From: Knufia peltigerae
Taxonomy: Eukaryota; Ascomycota; Eurotiomycetes; Chaetothyriales; Trichomeriaceae
Direction: 5' to 3'
Length of the DNA stretch: 64,000 nucleotides
Assembly: GCA_030247855.1 (NCBI GenBank)
Contig: JAPDRN010000103.1
Coordinates: 62,001-126,000, forward strand
Positions 8,460-22,000 of this stretch are shown here, piece by piece (positions within the stretch are counted from its first letter, which is position 1; every line of letters starts with the position of its first letter). Below the pieces are notes generated by a model. It did no database searches, was not told the DNA's origin, and worked only from the letters and a program-made list of their open reading frames with translations. The translations under genes and the position numbers were made by a program.

Positions 8460-11400
8460 TGCAAACTTCAACTACTTTGAGTACTTTTCGATACCTGGGG
8501 TCTTTTGTGGTATTCGGAATTCCGAAGTTGACAGAGGTGTGACATGTATGGAAAAATGTAGGTACTGTACTATTCCTCCCTGGTTGTACTTTTCAAATCC
8601 TCCCTATGGAGTCGACGAGTGTAATGCTTTGAGTTCGATGCAGGAAGTTGATTTCTTGACCTTGAAATTCCCCGAGTAGCTGCGAATCATCAGGGTTGAA
8701 GAGTTTACCCTTGTGTTGAACGAAAGGAAAGAAAAGGATAGTGTCAGTGTAAGTGTAATGTAGGGGGATGCTGTGTGTTCAATTATACCCAAGGAAAGTT
8801 GGTTGGTAGGTGTTTTTTTCTTTTTTGACTCATACCTGTTCGCGCCCTTCCGCCCTTGGTTGATTTAGGAAGGTACCTAGGTCCTCCGTACACGTAGGCA
8901 ATTCATCATAGAATCTTCATACAACGACGTATCCTTGTCGGTACTCGTCAAGGTAGGCTTGTGCAGGACTCGGGCATCCTAGAACCGTAACCCCCCCCCA
9001 AAGTTGAAAAGTGAGAGAAGGGAATTCATACGGCAACTTCTTCGACCCTCCAAGAAATACTCTGTCTGCTTTGATCTCGGGGGCCTTGTTGCTGTGAGGT
9101 GCTTTGTACGGGCGTTACGGTAAAAGTGAAATGACTCATCTCCAACCGGGTACTTACTATTATACCTGGAAGTACTCGTAAGGGTCTCCGGTACTCGGTA
9201 CTCCGTAGAGGTACTGTAACTGTCGATCCGATCTTGGATTGTCATGACTTGTCTCGTACGAGACCAAGCATGATGCCAAGACGTACGAGGCTGAAGAAGT
9301 CCAGCCTTGTCACTGGCGGAAGACCGTCAACCCCGTACCTAGTGCTGGAGTACCGCCACCACTTTCCACGACCCCCAAGGAGTGCGTATGTAGTTTTGAT
9401 TTCAAAAAAGGGAGGTGATGGCAACGGTTCGAATTGGATATGGCCCGACCACGGCGAGAAAAGTTTGGGACCTGTCACGTCAAGAACAGATGGCGGAATC
9501 ATCGTGAAAAGTCCAACGGTATGAGAAGCCATTCGATTCCAGGAGTGATGATGTGTGTGTCTCTGTAAATGGTACAAGTGTAGTGGAATATCAGATCCTT
9601 TAAGATACCGAAATGCATACGATTATATATGGTAGGAGGCAGACGAGGGGGAAAGCACGGGATGGAAAATTTGAGTGTTGTCTACTGATTAGAGGCCCCA
9701 ATGCCGGTTCGGCTCGCATCCCTGATACGAGTTGCTTTTCCTTTGGTCTTCGCCTTCGAGTCGCAGTATTCTCTTCCAGCGCGATTCTGATCGTAGAAGT
9801 CAATAGTCCTGGATAGTATGACTGAGGGCTTGTCCTTTTTTTCTGCCTAAGCCCGGGCTTATTGTATTGGCCACAAGACCGGTCGGTTTATGATTCTAGT
9901 AGCACATGTAGATATAAACAGGTTCGTCTCTTTCTTGGAAGTAACACCATGTAAGACTTCAGATGGTCGAATCCGAAGAAAAGGCCTCGACTGCCTCCGT
10001 GATGTGATATTTCAAGCCAATCACTTCAGGTGGTATCCTGCAACACAAAAGTTGTACTCCGTATGCACCCACGTATTGACGCCGCATCTGTCAAGTTCTG
10101 TACTTCCACAGGTAAATATCCTTTTCTTTCCCCTTCTGTGTTTGAAAATGTATGAGGGCGGGGATTCTAAAATTCATGATCATCGTCGCCGAGGAGTGGC
10201 CAGGATACATGGTAATATCGATCGCAAGATGGCTTTGCTAGTATACTGCTGTATTTGGGATGGCAAACAGGCTGGATGATTCATGAAGGGACTCCATACA
10301 CATCGAGGCACTGCTTGCTGCGTGCGAGGCACTGTTTTTCCAGCGACATATACGTGTAGCTTTTGTATATAGGCCATTTGTCTCACCGCGAGGATGCTGG
10401 ATCCTAACAGCCATGATAATGTCCAAGGATCTCACCTCCCGTCCTCCATAGTCCAGATGATAATCCAGCCTCGCACAGAAGACATGATCGCCTGGAAATG
10501 TCACAGCAACGATGAGACGCTAAAACAGGCCATGTCGTATGGTTTTCCTGGATCAAGCACATCTTGTCAACTTTGCTTGTATAGTGCTGCTTAGAGAGCA
10601 TTCCGGTGAAAGCGTGTCGGTACGAGAGATGGAGGGAAAGAACAGCCGAAGGATGGAGGATTTTCTCGCTAAAACAGTATGACAGCTCAATCAACGTCGT
10701 CACTCGTTTTGTCAAAGGGCATACATACGAGGTATTCTCTACAGTGCCACGTAAAGTACGTACATGTTGGATGGAGGATACACCCGTCAGGACACCAAGG
10801 GGAGCTCACCGAACACGGCCCTGGTCTACTAGTGTCAGCAATAAAAGAGACCAGCTGCATACTTGATGAGGTGCGGAGGGGGGTGGCTTGCTAGCGGACC
10901 AGGGTGCTCTGGGTGAAAAGGGATACATTCCGAGCATCAATACAGACAAAACTCACCCAAGCTGATCAATCTTTTCGTGGTTGCGATGTGAAGTGAAAGT
11001 CTTGACATGAGCAAAGGTGGAGGGAAGAACACACGGCTGCATCTGCTCCATTCCAAACTTGACACGAACTCGTCACAAGATTGAACAGGAAGTCATCTGG
11101 GCTACTCCATGCAGCTCCGGTGGATACGTATTCACAATGTTGGCTAATGCATGACCGTTCGGGTGCTGCGGTATACAAACCAATGGGCCAGGGGGTTGTG
11201 AAAGTGAGCAAGGCCCAAAGAAGATCAGCCAACGCCATGGTAGATCCCGAGCCCTGGTCTGCCTGCAAGGATCATAAAGACGGGGCTGATATGGTCGGTC
11301 TATTTATTCAAGTTCGCAGCACTCCACTGTGCTAGGAAGGGCAGAAATCCTCATCTTCTCCTCTCGCTGACCAAGGTCCTCATTCGCCTGCCTTGAGAAA

Positions 11401-14400
11401 GCGTTCCCCATACACCTCACCTTGCGGCGACGACGATTTGTCAACGCCTTCTTGGACTGCATAATCACCGCCTACAGTACCGTGACGGACCCTCGTCGAA
11501 AGACCGGATGTGGGACAACCATGATTCAAGCTTGCAAGGGGATTGAACCTCACTCTTTGGCCTCAACTGCAGCTACCTTGATCAGGCACGTACTGCAATG
11601 AGTATCCATCCCCCCCTTCCCCCCTGCCGTCATCTGTAATAAGCGATGCGAATCCTCTGACTGGTGTAAGACTCAGGAGGCAGGGTGATACACATCGGAC
11701 CGAATGGATACCTGGACCTAGTGTACAATACCTACACGTACAATGCGGTTGTACTCGTTTGGAATGACCGAAAGCACAATGTGATTCTCTCAGCTCTCGG
11801 GTTGTAAGCCACGCCAGACAAGAGAAATCTCCTTGGCAAAATCTGGCCACGGCCATTGTTTCGGACCTGGGTGTTGGCTTTGGCAGTCTGACAGTTAACA
11901 TACTACTGTAACTTGTGCGGTGGGATCTGTACAGATACGCGCGTCTCACACTGTGTAGATAGGCGACACACAGAAAGTAGCGAAAAGCAGGGGCGATTCA
12001 CCTAGCAAGCCAACATTCGAGATCTTGAATGCTTGGGACAGAGGCATCGCCGGTGCCACCGAGACAGAAGCTAGGTCACAAGAGCCCCTTCAACGCAACT
12101 GAGGCGCTGCTGTGTAGGACCTAGGCGTATCAGATGGCAATAGGCTCCCATGAGTAGTATGGATGTAGATACTCCGTACTTGGACAGCCAACGTGTTTTG
12201 CCCTGACTATCCGGACAGCCGCCGAATTGAGCTCGCTTCGAGTATGAATACGAAAGAACTGGGGCATACTGTACAATTCCCTACCGCTAAGTGAGGGATA
12301 GTGCGGCCATGCCACCAGCATCATACAATGACCGGCCAAGTCTCAAACAATACACTGCCGTCCACAGGATCGACACTGAGACTGTCACCGTTTACTCACG
12401 AGATTGAGCACATGTCAGACATGTTTTCGTTGCACGCGTCGCCTGGAGATAACGACAAGAGTGGTAATAAGCGGGAAAATTGTCTCAAACGCGACTCGCC
12501 ATGCTCTTAACGAGGTTAGAGAATGTATTTCATGAACCAAGCGAAGTGCGACGTACTGTTTCACTGCTCTCCGAAGCCTGAAACACTTGGTGACGTTCGG
12601 GTGAACCACAGTGGAAGTCGACGCTTGAAGGCTTCGGCTGTAGGGCTCGCCATCCAACATGCTTCGCCGCCGAGGATTCAACCGCCCGCCCATGTCGAGT
12701 CCGGGAGTCTCGTACTGTCACAGGCCATTTCCGATGGTCGCGCAAATGTGCGACAAATTTGGCCGTTACGGAGTAGGACCATCATGACCTCTGGCAGCAT
12801 CAAAAACACCCCTGGCCACTAGCGCGATGGCGGGTCGCCACAAGTTGTTTGAAAATGCTAAGGGCGATCTGGTGCATGATTTGCGATGATCTGTCCAGTC
12901 CCTCACTAGAATGGTGTAAGAAAAGGCAGCCTCATTCTCACAAAGCTTGCACGGTCGAAGCTCCCTTTTGAGACGCCTAGTATCTCGCTTCCTATTGACC
13001 TCATTTCGGTTGGAGCGCCACAGAGAGAGTAAAGGATTTTATGACAGGTTGAGGCGAAGAGGCAAGTCGAAGAGGGCGATCCTCGATCACGCCTGACTCT
13101 AAGCAGTCGTAAGGCAAAAGAAGTGGTCCACTCTAGCCTAGTAGAAGAAAGTGTGACCGGGAACAGGGGCCGCTCGCGGCGCCTGGGCATCTCTCACCCA
13201 CCTTTGTGGAGGTTCGCTTACAGCGTTGATTGAAACTAGGTCGTTGAGAGTTCAACACAGTTGAGATTCTGTTCTTGTTGCTTGCTTTAATTGGTAACAG
13301 CCTTACTATGAGTAGTAAAGGATTCACGCTACGTGTCCCGCGTCAAGAGCTTGCTTGTGGTGGCAAGAGAGGGAGTGTGCAAAACTTCAATTTGGAGCGA
13401 GGCCGTTTGGACGTGACCCTCGACACGCGACCTCTGCGTCGTCGAGAGCAGCTAAGTCTGCAATATTGTCTGGGGTTATAGGCGAAAAAAGATGGCTGTT
13501 TTTAGCCGACCGAAGAGAATATCGACGAAAACATACGAAGGCGTGGAAGCTGTCTTGTTGTTTGGAATCGACGGAATAGCAGGCTCGACAGAGTACGGAC
13601 CGACTTTTTGATACGCCTTTCTGGGACGGTGGTGGTCTTTCCGCTCAAGAGACAGCGGCAGTGTCAAGGGACGTCTCCGTCCTCTAGGACTCCGTTAGAC
13701 AGCTGCAAGGTAGAAATTCACAAGTGATTCTAGGGTCAGAGACAGGGGTTCTTGTTGTGATCACCCGCCTGTGTGCTGGTGACTGCTCGGGTCGAGAGGA
13801 GGCCGTCAGCCCGTCTTTGATGAACCCTGCGTCTATCAACTTGGTGGCTTTGATCTGGTGCGACGCCTCCCCATGCAGGCGTAGTATAGAACAGTCTAGC
13901 CTTCCGGAGACTGCTGTCGATAGGCAAGCGCTCCTCCATCGTGCGTGGGTATAGTGTACGATCACGAATTCGCCTGGGTTCGAGCACCTAAGGCTGTTGA
14001 GCACACACTGGCAGATTGCACTACGCCCTCCTGGAAAAGTTGACACAGGTTTTCGTTATACCCCATCAACGAACACGACGTCTGATCGTATCTTGTTTTG
14101 GTCAGATTTTTGGTCTAGACTTCGAAGCCGAGGAGAGCTCGGCCGGATGCAGCCCAGGGCACTACCGCAGAGCGATGTGGAGGGAAGATTGTTCCTGACA
14201 GTGGCTGCGCTTGTTTGTCGGCCCCTAAACCAACAAACCCTGTACCCTGCATTTAAGGACGCTTCTGACGTAACTGCACACTTGCTTTTCCCTGGATGGA
14301 GTGCTCTCTTGTCACAATCTTGAAGGTGTTCCCTGGCTCAAAGGGCCTGAAGTAGCTCTGTGGTCGGGCGAGTTGGGAACAAGGTCTGCACCCTTTGTTC

Positions 14401-16592
14401 AGTCCGTACGATATGCTTAGGGAAGTACTGAACGACTTGACCCTGTCCAAGGCATTCAAGCAGTGGCAATATGGACACGTCCTTCCGAGCGAGTAGATTA
14501 GATGCGGGCACATCCGGAGATCGTCCGGGCTGGTTCTGTTCGAGATGCTCCATTCACTTTTATCTGGTTTGGGGTTTCGAAAAGAATGTCCAGCAAGGCA
14601 GGAACTAGCAGTTTGGTAGTCTGTACGGATAGGTCGAGTAATTCGAACTGCTTCAGGGCCATGTCTGGTGTCAGTAATCATTGTGCTCCCTGCTGACTGG
14701 TTCGAGAGCCGAACGGCGGATTTGTCTCCTCCACAGTCCAACGCTCTTTTCCGACACTTCGCGATAGAAGAAGTAGTATTTCCCCGGCTAAGCCCGGGCG
14801 GCCAAGCTGGTCGATTTCATGCCATCCGTTGGACAGAAGAGCTCAGACATCTGATAGAAATCCATACGAGTAGTACTCCGTACTTGTAGTGTGTATTGCA
14901 TTCTCCTCCTCGTCACATGTCTCGCCCTTCCATGTATGTGGGTGGTCGACACCTGAGGAAATTGCCTCACCTAGATATGCCATACTTCACTCGAAATATT
15001 GACTCCGAGGGGCTGTAAGGCGAGAAGTGGTCTGGGGAATACTCCGTATGAAAACGTCGGATCGAGTGGTTTCGGTGTGGCACAAGGTCAAAATTTGCCG
15101 ATCACCATGGGCAGAGGGAGCTTGACGGCTTCGCTGATCATGGCCGATCCTGCGATGCTCCAGCCTCCAGTGTTTTCAGGCTCGAACTGAGCCATGGCCT
15201 AGGCCGAGGAGCCGTTGAGCGAGACAGATGGAGTCGCGATCCAGGCGAGAAATGGATGGTTTGCAGCTTGACCCGTTCCAGTTACGGCAGCCATCTTGTA
15301 ACGACGCTGGTATTGATGGTAACAGGTGCTTGATGAGTGGCCTGACGAAATTAGTGAGCCTGGCACACGAGTAGTCGATGCACCGGGCTTCCGTACGGAT
15401 ACTCCTTGTAGTTGTTGCTGACTCTTTCCTGTCACTTTTCTCGCTGCGCCTCCGACAAGACCACTCCCTGATCCTGAGACAGTTGCAAATCGCTGCACAT
15501 CGGAAAGCAGGGATCTGTGAAGGTGGGCTCTCTGCGAGGCGTTGACGGCCCCTCAGTGCTCCGTATTCTGTACTATCCATCCTCCTCGTCCGAGCACACC
15601 AAATCACTGAGCCAAACAACCTTGCTACTTCGCATCAGGACAATCAGCCTCCCGCGTAAAGCCATTGAGTGGCAAGCTCTTGTGACAAGGTCCTGCATAT
15701 CCTGGCGACTAGCGCGTTGTTACGGAGTACTGCTGCACAGGTGCTGTAGATAGAAGCGCACTGTGCATGCAGCTCTCTTTACGAAGTAAATATGGAAATG
15801 TACGAGCACGGACACTGTGTTGTAACAAGGAGACAAGATGATGATAGATTCTGAGAAAGATTCGATTTCTTCGTTGCCTGTGGGCGAGAGACCATGGAAG
15901 ATCATGGCCTCGCCTGCTGTGACTTTTTGTATGCGAGATATCCCTGTGCTTTTCACCACCACGCTATAACGCGTTGTTGATGGGAATCGACAAGTGTGGG
16001 CTGTGGGAATAGGTGCAACTTTGGTGTCGCCGTCACCAGGTCTGACAGCCATCACAAAAAAGCAACCCCAGACATAGATCCTCGTTTGACTCAAATCGTA
16101 CCCGCCGCGTCCCCGCCGACCGACGGTCATGTTCACGCCCTCCTCCTTCCCCCGTCCAACACTAGATAATAACAATAATACCAAAGAGATATATGATGGA
16201 ACCAGAATGCTCCAAAAGTAGCCTCTAATAAGGCAGCGGTTTGGGGTATCAGAAACAATCCATCTTCAGGCGGCGTAAAATCATCGCTCGTGCTCCCGAA
16301 TACCTCTAACAAGGCATTACACTGTGCAAATATACGCCGTTCCTAAACCCATCGCTTTTGGGGCTTTCTTGCAAGAGCCCCTTCTGTACAATCACAGTCC
16401 CAACCGTCGCATCACTGCTTATAGTGCACATTTCGAAATGAGTTTGCCTCCCCGGGACGCCAAAATCAGAAAAGGAAATAAAGTGGTGGCTCGAGGAGCA
16501 TCTCGTAGCTGTGTAATCATCATCGTCGTCTCCTCAAAGAGATCACGTCTGTACCGTCAAATATATTCGTCGTTGCAAATGAATGACCTGAA
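8460..16592. other. Gene-poor stretch (about 8.1 kb) downstream of nsdD
   Basis: Many short open frames on both strands, none with recognisable domains and consistent splice signals. Base composition is near even, without the AT-rich collapse expected of heavy repeat-induced mutation. There are seven TACTCCGTA/TACGGAGTA copies plus one at 15721. The palindromic core AAGCCCGGGCTT is at about 9848, and a related AAGCCCGGGC is at about 14791. The first few hundred bases include the GNAT promoter. No transposase, reverse transcriptase or terminal repeats were found. Confidence 0.55.
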
Positions 16593-17997
16593 TCAAGGTC
16601 GCGTTTGGTCTAAATGTTTTGGTCGTAAGCTCGAGCCAGTCAAAGCCGCTGCCTTGTTGACACCCATTTTTCGTGTGAGTTTGGCGTAGTGTAGACCACA
16701 GGCGTTGCAAAGTGTACGCGCTCCATCGGGACCTCTTCGCCACTCTGGCGTTTCGGCACGATTGCAACTATGGCAGCGTCCTGGTGGAGCAGCCTTTTGC
16801 TGGTGAGAAGTCAGTGATAAGGTTCCTGACAGCTATGGACGATACTTACTCCACGTCGATGTCTTTTGGCATCTCTCTCTGCTCTGTCTGCTACATGTGG
16901 ATGTCGATATCCCTCAGGCAAGCCACGGTACTCTTCAGCTTGCCGGGCCCGATGTTCTGATAGTGCAGTCTGTTGTGCAAAGACCAACTCACGCAGATGA
17001 GTCAAATTCTCAAAAATTCGATGGGACTGTCGAAGGGCTTCGTCCATCTCGTTCAAACTTGGAAGCGCTTCATGAAAATAGCCTGAACGGGACCCGTGGT
17101 GGAAGCGCGGAGCCCAGACTCTGGCGAAATCAAGCGTCCCGGCAGAGGCTTCACTAATCTGCACACAGTCAATACAGGGTATAACATGAGAGATATGGGA
17201 ATGAGGCCCACTTCATTGAATCCAAGTTCGGCATCAAATACATCTAAGTGTCGCTTTACATTGTCACTGAATTGAACATCTTCGGCTCTGGGAAATGGGG
17301 CAGATTTGGCGCCAATTTGTCCGGCTTCGTGAGGTAGTGGTCCATTCGAAGAAGGTGAAGGACCAAATTGAGGCAATGAGTACGGTGGTTTTGGAGCATC
17401 GTATGATCGAGGCGAGGTGGCTGGTAGATGATCGTTGTGGTTGCTAAATGATGTGTTGGCTAGTGATGAAGAACGGAACGCAGGTGGTGGTGGCTGAGAC
17501 GGTGGAGACCCAGGGTAGCCAAAATGCTGGGACACCGGTTGACGTGGATCAGTAGAAGAAGCTATGGGAGGCTTGTCAACAGGGGCGCTCTTTTGAGAGC
17601 CTGAGAAGACATCTCTGAGAACAGGTGCTGGACCTGGCGGCTGTGAAAACGGATTGGCAGGCCCCTTTGGGCCGTCAGGGAAACTTTGGCCTACGGTTGC
17701 GGTAGGAGTCGAAAGTGGCTGTTGTTGCGAGGTGGCGGACAGAGGACCAGGTAGTGACATTGATCTGTCCCCGAGCGCTTCGTGTATAGACGGGAGTGAT
17801 TTGCGCAGGCCTGGAGATTCCCTCTCATCCCGCGTAGAGCGTCGAGTCGTGGACTCCGGAGGAGAGATGTAGCCCGACAATCCTGACGCAGATCCTGCTG
17901 TCGAGGGAGCACAAGAATACGGGGGAGGAGGTCCGGTATACATTGTAGTGGTTGGGCTGCTCACGGGGGCAGTCGAGATACTGAGTCCATTCAGCAT
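16593..17997 (-). CDS. nsdD: NsdD-type GATA zinc-finger transcription factor
   Basis: Predicted 433-residue nuclear regulator, exons 17997..17212, 17158..16850 and 16799..16593. The C terminus holds one GATA finger, C374-x2-C377-x18-C396-x2-C399 (CHSCNRAETPEW...LCNACGLHYAKLTRKMG), preceded by the NsdD-specific helical region (FHEALPSLNEMDEAL; LRELVFAQQTALSEHRARQ). The N-terminal GLSGYISPPES and LPSIHEALG motifs are also NsdD-like. In Aspergillus NsdD activates sexual development and represses conidiation; Neurospora SUB-1 and Botrytis LTF1 are orthologues. An intron falls just before the finger. The start is uncertain: ATGs at 18114, 17997 and 17943 are all in frame, giving 472, 433 and 415 residues, and the frame is open further upstream without an ATG. 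The gene stands alone between two gene-poor stretches. Confidence 0.88.
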
Positions 17998-19010
17998 ACC
18001 GAACCGAGAATGACCATTGCCATCACTTTTGATGACATCCAGGTCTAGATGACTGATGGGGGGCAACGTGTCCCTATCGAGTCCGTCAGCAGAGTCCTCA
18101 CACCGGATGCACATATCATAGACAGTCAACAAACCTTTGCCTAGGGCCCAAGTCCAAAGTCGCCATTGGGTCAACTTGTCAGTGTCGGTTGTTCCCTCTT
18201 CGACAAGTGTCGTCAGTATGTTCAAGAGCAGGCCTAATCAACCATATGGGCGGATCAGCGGAAGAGAACTCCTGTATTGCCAATGTAGGTTTCCGTGCAG
18301 ATTTCAATGTCTTCCGTCACCAGGTTACGCAGGACTCGTGACGTTTGAACAGTCGCACCAATGAACAACACCAGAAGTGCCTCTGGGTCAGAAGGAGTTG
18401 TTTGCGTGAATGCTGAAGGCGGACAGTCCACGTCTTCTTCTCCAGTGCTGATGTGTTGATGTCGATGATGGTGTGTACGTGCAGCGGATATGGAATCCCG
18501 AGCGCCGTCAATAGACCTTCTCTTGCCGCACCACTCGGACCCAACAAGTTGCCTGGAGGATTGTAGATGAGAGAATATGAGGAGGAGAGGACAACAAGAC
18601 CGGGAGATCCTTGAGATCGACAACAGGAAGAGTCGCAGAATAGAATGTCGACAATGATATGCAGAGACGCAGGTTTAGACGGGATCCGGAGTTGAGAGAA
18701 TGGTGACGGTTGCAAGGCAGAGAGGATGAAAGAATGAGCAAGTCTTAGAGAGCGAGATGGGCGGAGAACAGATCGAGAGATCGCACTAGCATGGGCCGTG
18801 GGAATGATGGAAAGGTCTGACGCGGGCACTGCCAGTGAGTGTGTGTCCCAGAACCACCAGCGCGGCCTGTGAGAGTCTGGTAGGTGGATCGGGAGGGCTT
18901 TGGGGGGGAGAGACAGATAGCGTTTTGGGCATCCGGAGGAGCGTGAAAGGACTCGAGGGCCTGCTACTCGGAGGGGGCAAGCGGGTGGGTTCACACTGGT
19001 GTAAGGACAA
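17998..19010 (-). promoter_or_regulatory. Probable long 5' leader / proximal promoter of nsdD
   Basis: On the minus strand this stretch is pyrimidine-rich with many CTCTC and TCTCC tracts, especially 18560..18960, as in many fungal 5' leaders. Long open frames here have Ser/Pro/Leu-rich, low-complexity translations without domains. Aspergillus nsdD has a long regulated leader, so this is a reasonable reading but unproven. Confidence 0.4.
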
Positions 19011-22000
19011 CTAATAAGTGACAGGGGCGAGCAGCAGCCAGATGGACGATCATGATGGGCGATGGCGATGGGACAGAGCCAGCCAGTCGCAATTCAGGGT
19101 GGCTGCATCGGCCAGGATGCCAGGGACCAGGCATGTGTGCTCAGACTTTGGGCCTAGAGTAGTGTGATGGGCCCGCCTAGTGAGCCTGTGCCGTTAGGGA
19201 TTGGGGCCGGGAGCCAGGGAGCCAGGGAGCGAGGAAGTCAGGGAGCTAGGCTTGGGCTGGGGGCTTTGCCTGGAGATGGGCACAACAATGAGGTATGTAC
19301 TCCGTACTGTACGGAGCTTCGTACTGTAATGCCTGTTCCACTAACCCAGCTGGTGCATTAGGGACGAGTTGCTGCGGACACACTTGTGTATTTGTGACAA
19401 CCGGTACTGTCAGTTGTTCCCTAGTTCCTTAGTACTATACGGAGTCAGTACGGAGCATGTCCAAGTACTATAGGTGGCTAACAGAGGGCGCTACCAGTTA
19501 TGCCAGATGGCCATGGCGTCGTCCGAACAGGTAAATAGACCCTGGTGTCCGTATACGAGCGAATCCTGTAGGCTTTGCGGAAAGCAGTAAGAAAGTATTC
19601 ACAGGCTTACCCCCTGCCGATTGTATTCGTAGTCACATATGTACGGAGTAACCGTGGCAGATCCGTACCGAGTGCTATACAACCGTTATTGTATCTCGTT
19701 ACTACGGAGTAAGGTAGACAATTACACCTTCCCCGGCCGCAGCAATCTACTCGCTTCGCCTCACCTGGCTAGTGTGCTGCCTGCTCGTTCTCGAGTGGCT
19801 ACACAACTCATCTTCTCCCTCGGACTATTATCACCCAGCAATCACTCTTGTCGCAGTCTTCCCGTCAGCCCACACTTTTCCAAAAGAAATCCACAAACGT
19901 TTCGAACAACGTGACAGCGCTCCGGTGTACGCCGCCACCATGGTTCGTCACGTCTTTGTCACAGTTGGAACGAAGCTCCTCCTCTCCCTCAGCGAAGACA
20001 TCCACCGCATTACGTACGACACCATGCCACTTCGAAACAGAAGTGGGTGGCATGCCTCATGAGACTCGAGAGGCAAAAAAGGGAGATGCCGGTTAGCCTA
20101 CAAACTTGGATCTGACTACGGAGTACGACAGCTACAGTGCCTCCTAGCCCGAGCACGACGAGCACAGGCCCATCAGCTGCGGGAAAACAACTCCCACCGC
20201 CCAGGTACTTGTATCCATAGTCGCTAGGAGGCTCATCTGGCTAGTGTGGCTTACTCCTTCAGACAACCCCCAGTTAAGCGAGGCGCCTCATTCGGCATTT
20301 TCGAAACCATGGCCCATGGCTAACCTGGGTAGCCAGGCTCTTTGAGGTCTAGCGGTCGTGATCATCTTCCTTCCTACTCTCGTTGTCTCTGACCCGTTTC
20401 CGCCAGCTTCTTGGACAGAATCCAACGTATCGCAGGGCGATTCCAGTCGATCCACACGGAACACGAATCAAGAGAATCCGAAACGTTCCCTTGGTCAGAT
20501 CGTTTAGATCCTCCCTGGTACTTTCTTCCTCCTGCCGCAGCACCCGTTACATCATGCTCCCCTTGGATATGTACACAGGATTTACCTCGCCTTCACAAAT
20601 GCAGCGTGTGTCGAGTTCGGATCTGTTGACGGGTGTCTTGACAAAATGCCTAAGAAGCCGCCCCTTGTCACTCGGAATCATGGAGCCAATGATGAACAGG
20701 CCATCCGGAAATCGTCTCCTCACGTGGAGTTTGACCTCGAGGACTGTGCGAGTACGAGGACACCTGCCAAAAGCCAAATTTGCCTGGAGGATCTGAAAAG
20801 GCGTCGGTCGTGTGGCCCATTCAGCCAGATCTTTGCATCCCGGTTCTGGTAGAGCATTTTGTCGGTAGATCGATTGGTCGTTTCATCATTGACTTTCCGA
20901 CAATTATTTATCATCACCACAGACTGAAGCGAGTCCGTCGCTTCACATTGTTGCCACGACCACTTGTGCTCATGTCTGTCAGAGTGTGAACATTCTGAGA
21001 TTGGATCTACGATTCGTGCTGTTCGCTATTTTACAATGCCAGATCCGCTACTATTGAATCGAGATTCGGCTATCTTTAGCTACTTGTACACCGGAATCTC
21101 GCTTACCGATGTGGCTGTAGCTGATCGACCGATTAATTCCAGGCCTCTGCAGTAGTATTATTGATGCTTTTGGCGTTTGAAGGTTGTACCTTGATGTTCG
21201 AATGATCTGTTATTCGTTGTCGCATCCCCTTCCGGCTTAAGAGCACGCGGTTCAACGAGAACATTCTTGGATGTTGAACGGAGACGGGGTGCTCACCGCA
21301 GCACAAGGAAGTTGACTCGTGACTTGTGGCAACATTCCGACACGACAACCCTTGTATGTCATGACGCAGAGACACCGTATCCGAAGGGCAGAGGAACAAG
21401 TAACAGATGGGTGAGACTGTTCGTAAGACTCTACGACTCGTATCCCCTCTTGCAAGTCCCTTCACGTGGATTGAAGGGCTCCCTTTGTCGAATGTCGGTC
21501 ACCGCGTCATCTTTTTCAGGGTTCACGTACATATGGCACCCGAAGCTGGAAACTTGCATATTTGACAGCTGCCAGAAATCTCCCATGCCCATGGTCGGAT
21601 CGCGCAATCGATGCTCCCAGCCGCCCACACTTTTTCGGTTGGAGTTGTGAAACCAAGACACACAAGCTCAGGCTGTACCCTGGACTATGCTATTGTACGT
21701 GGCCCACTGTCATTGGAATGGCCCATCTGTGCGCAGTGACTTATCTCCAGCTCAACAAGGGACTCAGAATGACAAGTAGATGGTGATGCAGATGGGATGG
21801 CGCCTCGTATGACAAGCCACGTTGAATGAGAGCGTGATATTTGTTTATCGGTAACACGAAGCAGTCGAGAACCGCTTACCTACCAACGCAGGAATCACCG
21901 TGCGCAACAACTCTCTTGCAGGCGTGTATCACTCCCCCTGCTACAAGTCATGGGCGCGCATATGGCACCGACAATTTCCCTGGTGCTCCAGTGCACTCAA

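Noticed and set aside
14253..14741. 162-codon minus-strand open frame with several Cys
   Set aside because: CPYCHC suggested a zinc finger, but no spacing fits a known finger and the frame has no supporting start or splice context.
8460..16592. Decayed transposon or RIP-mutated repeat
   Set aside because: No AT-rich skew, no terminal repeats and no transposase or reverse-transcriptase fragments could be seen.
18317..18994. 225-codon minus-strand open frame upstream of nsdD
   Set aside because: Pyrimidine-rich DNA gives Ser/Pro/Leu-rich low-complexity translation; better read as leader of nsdD.
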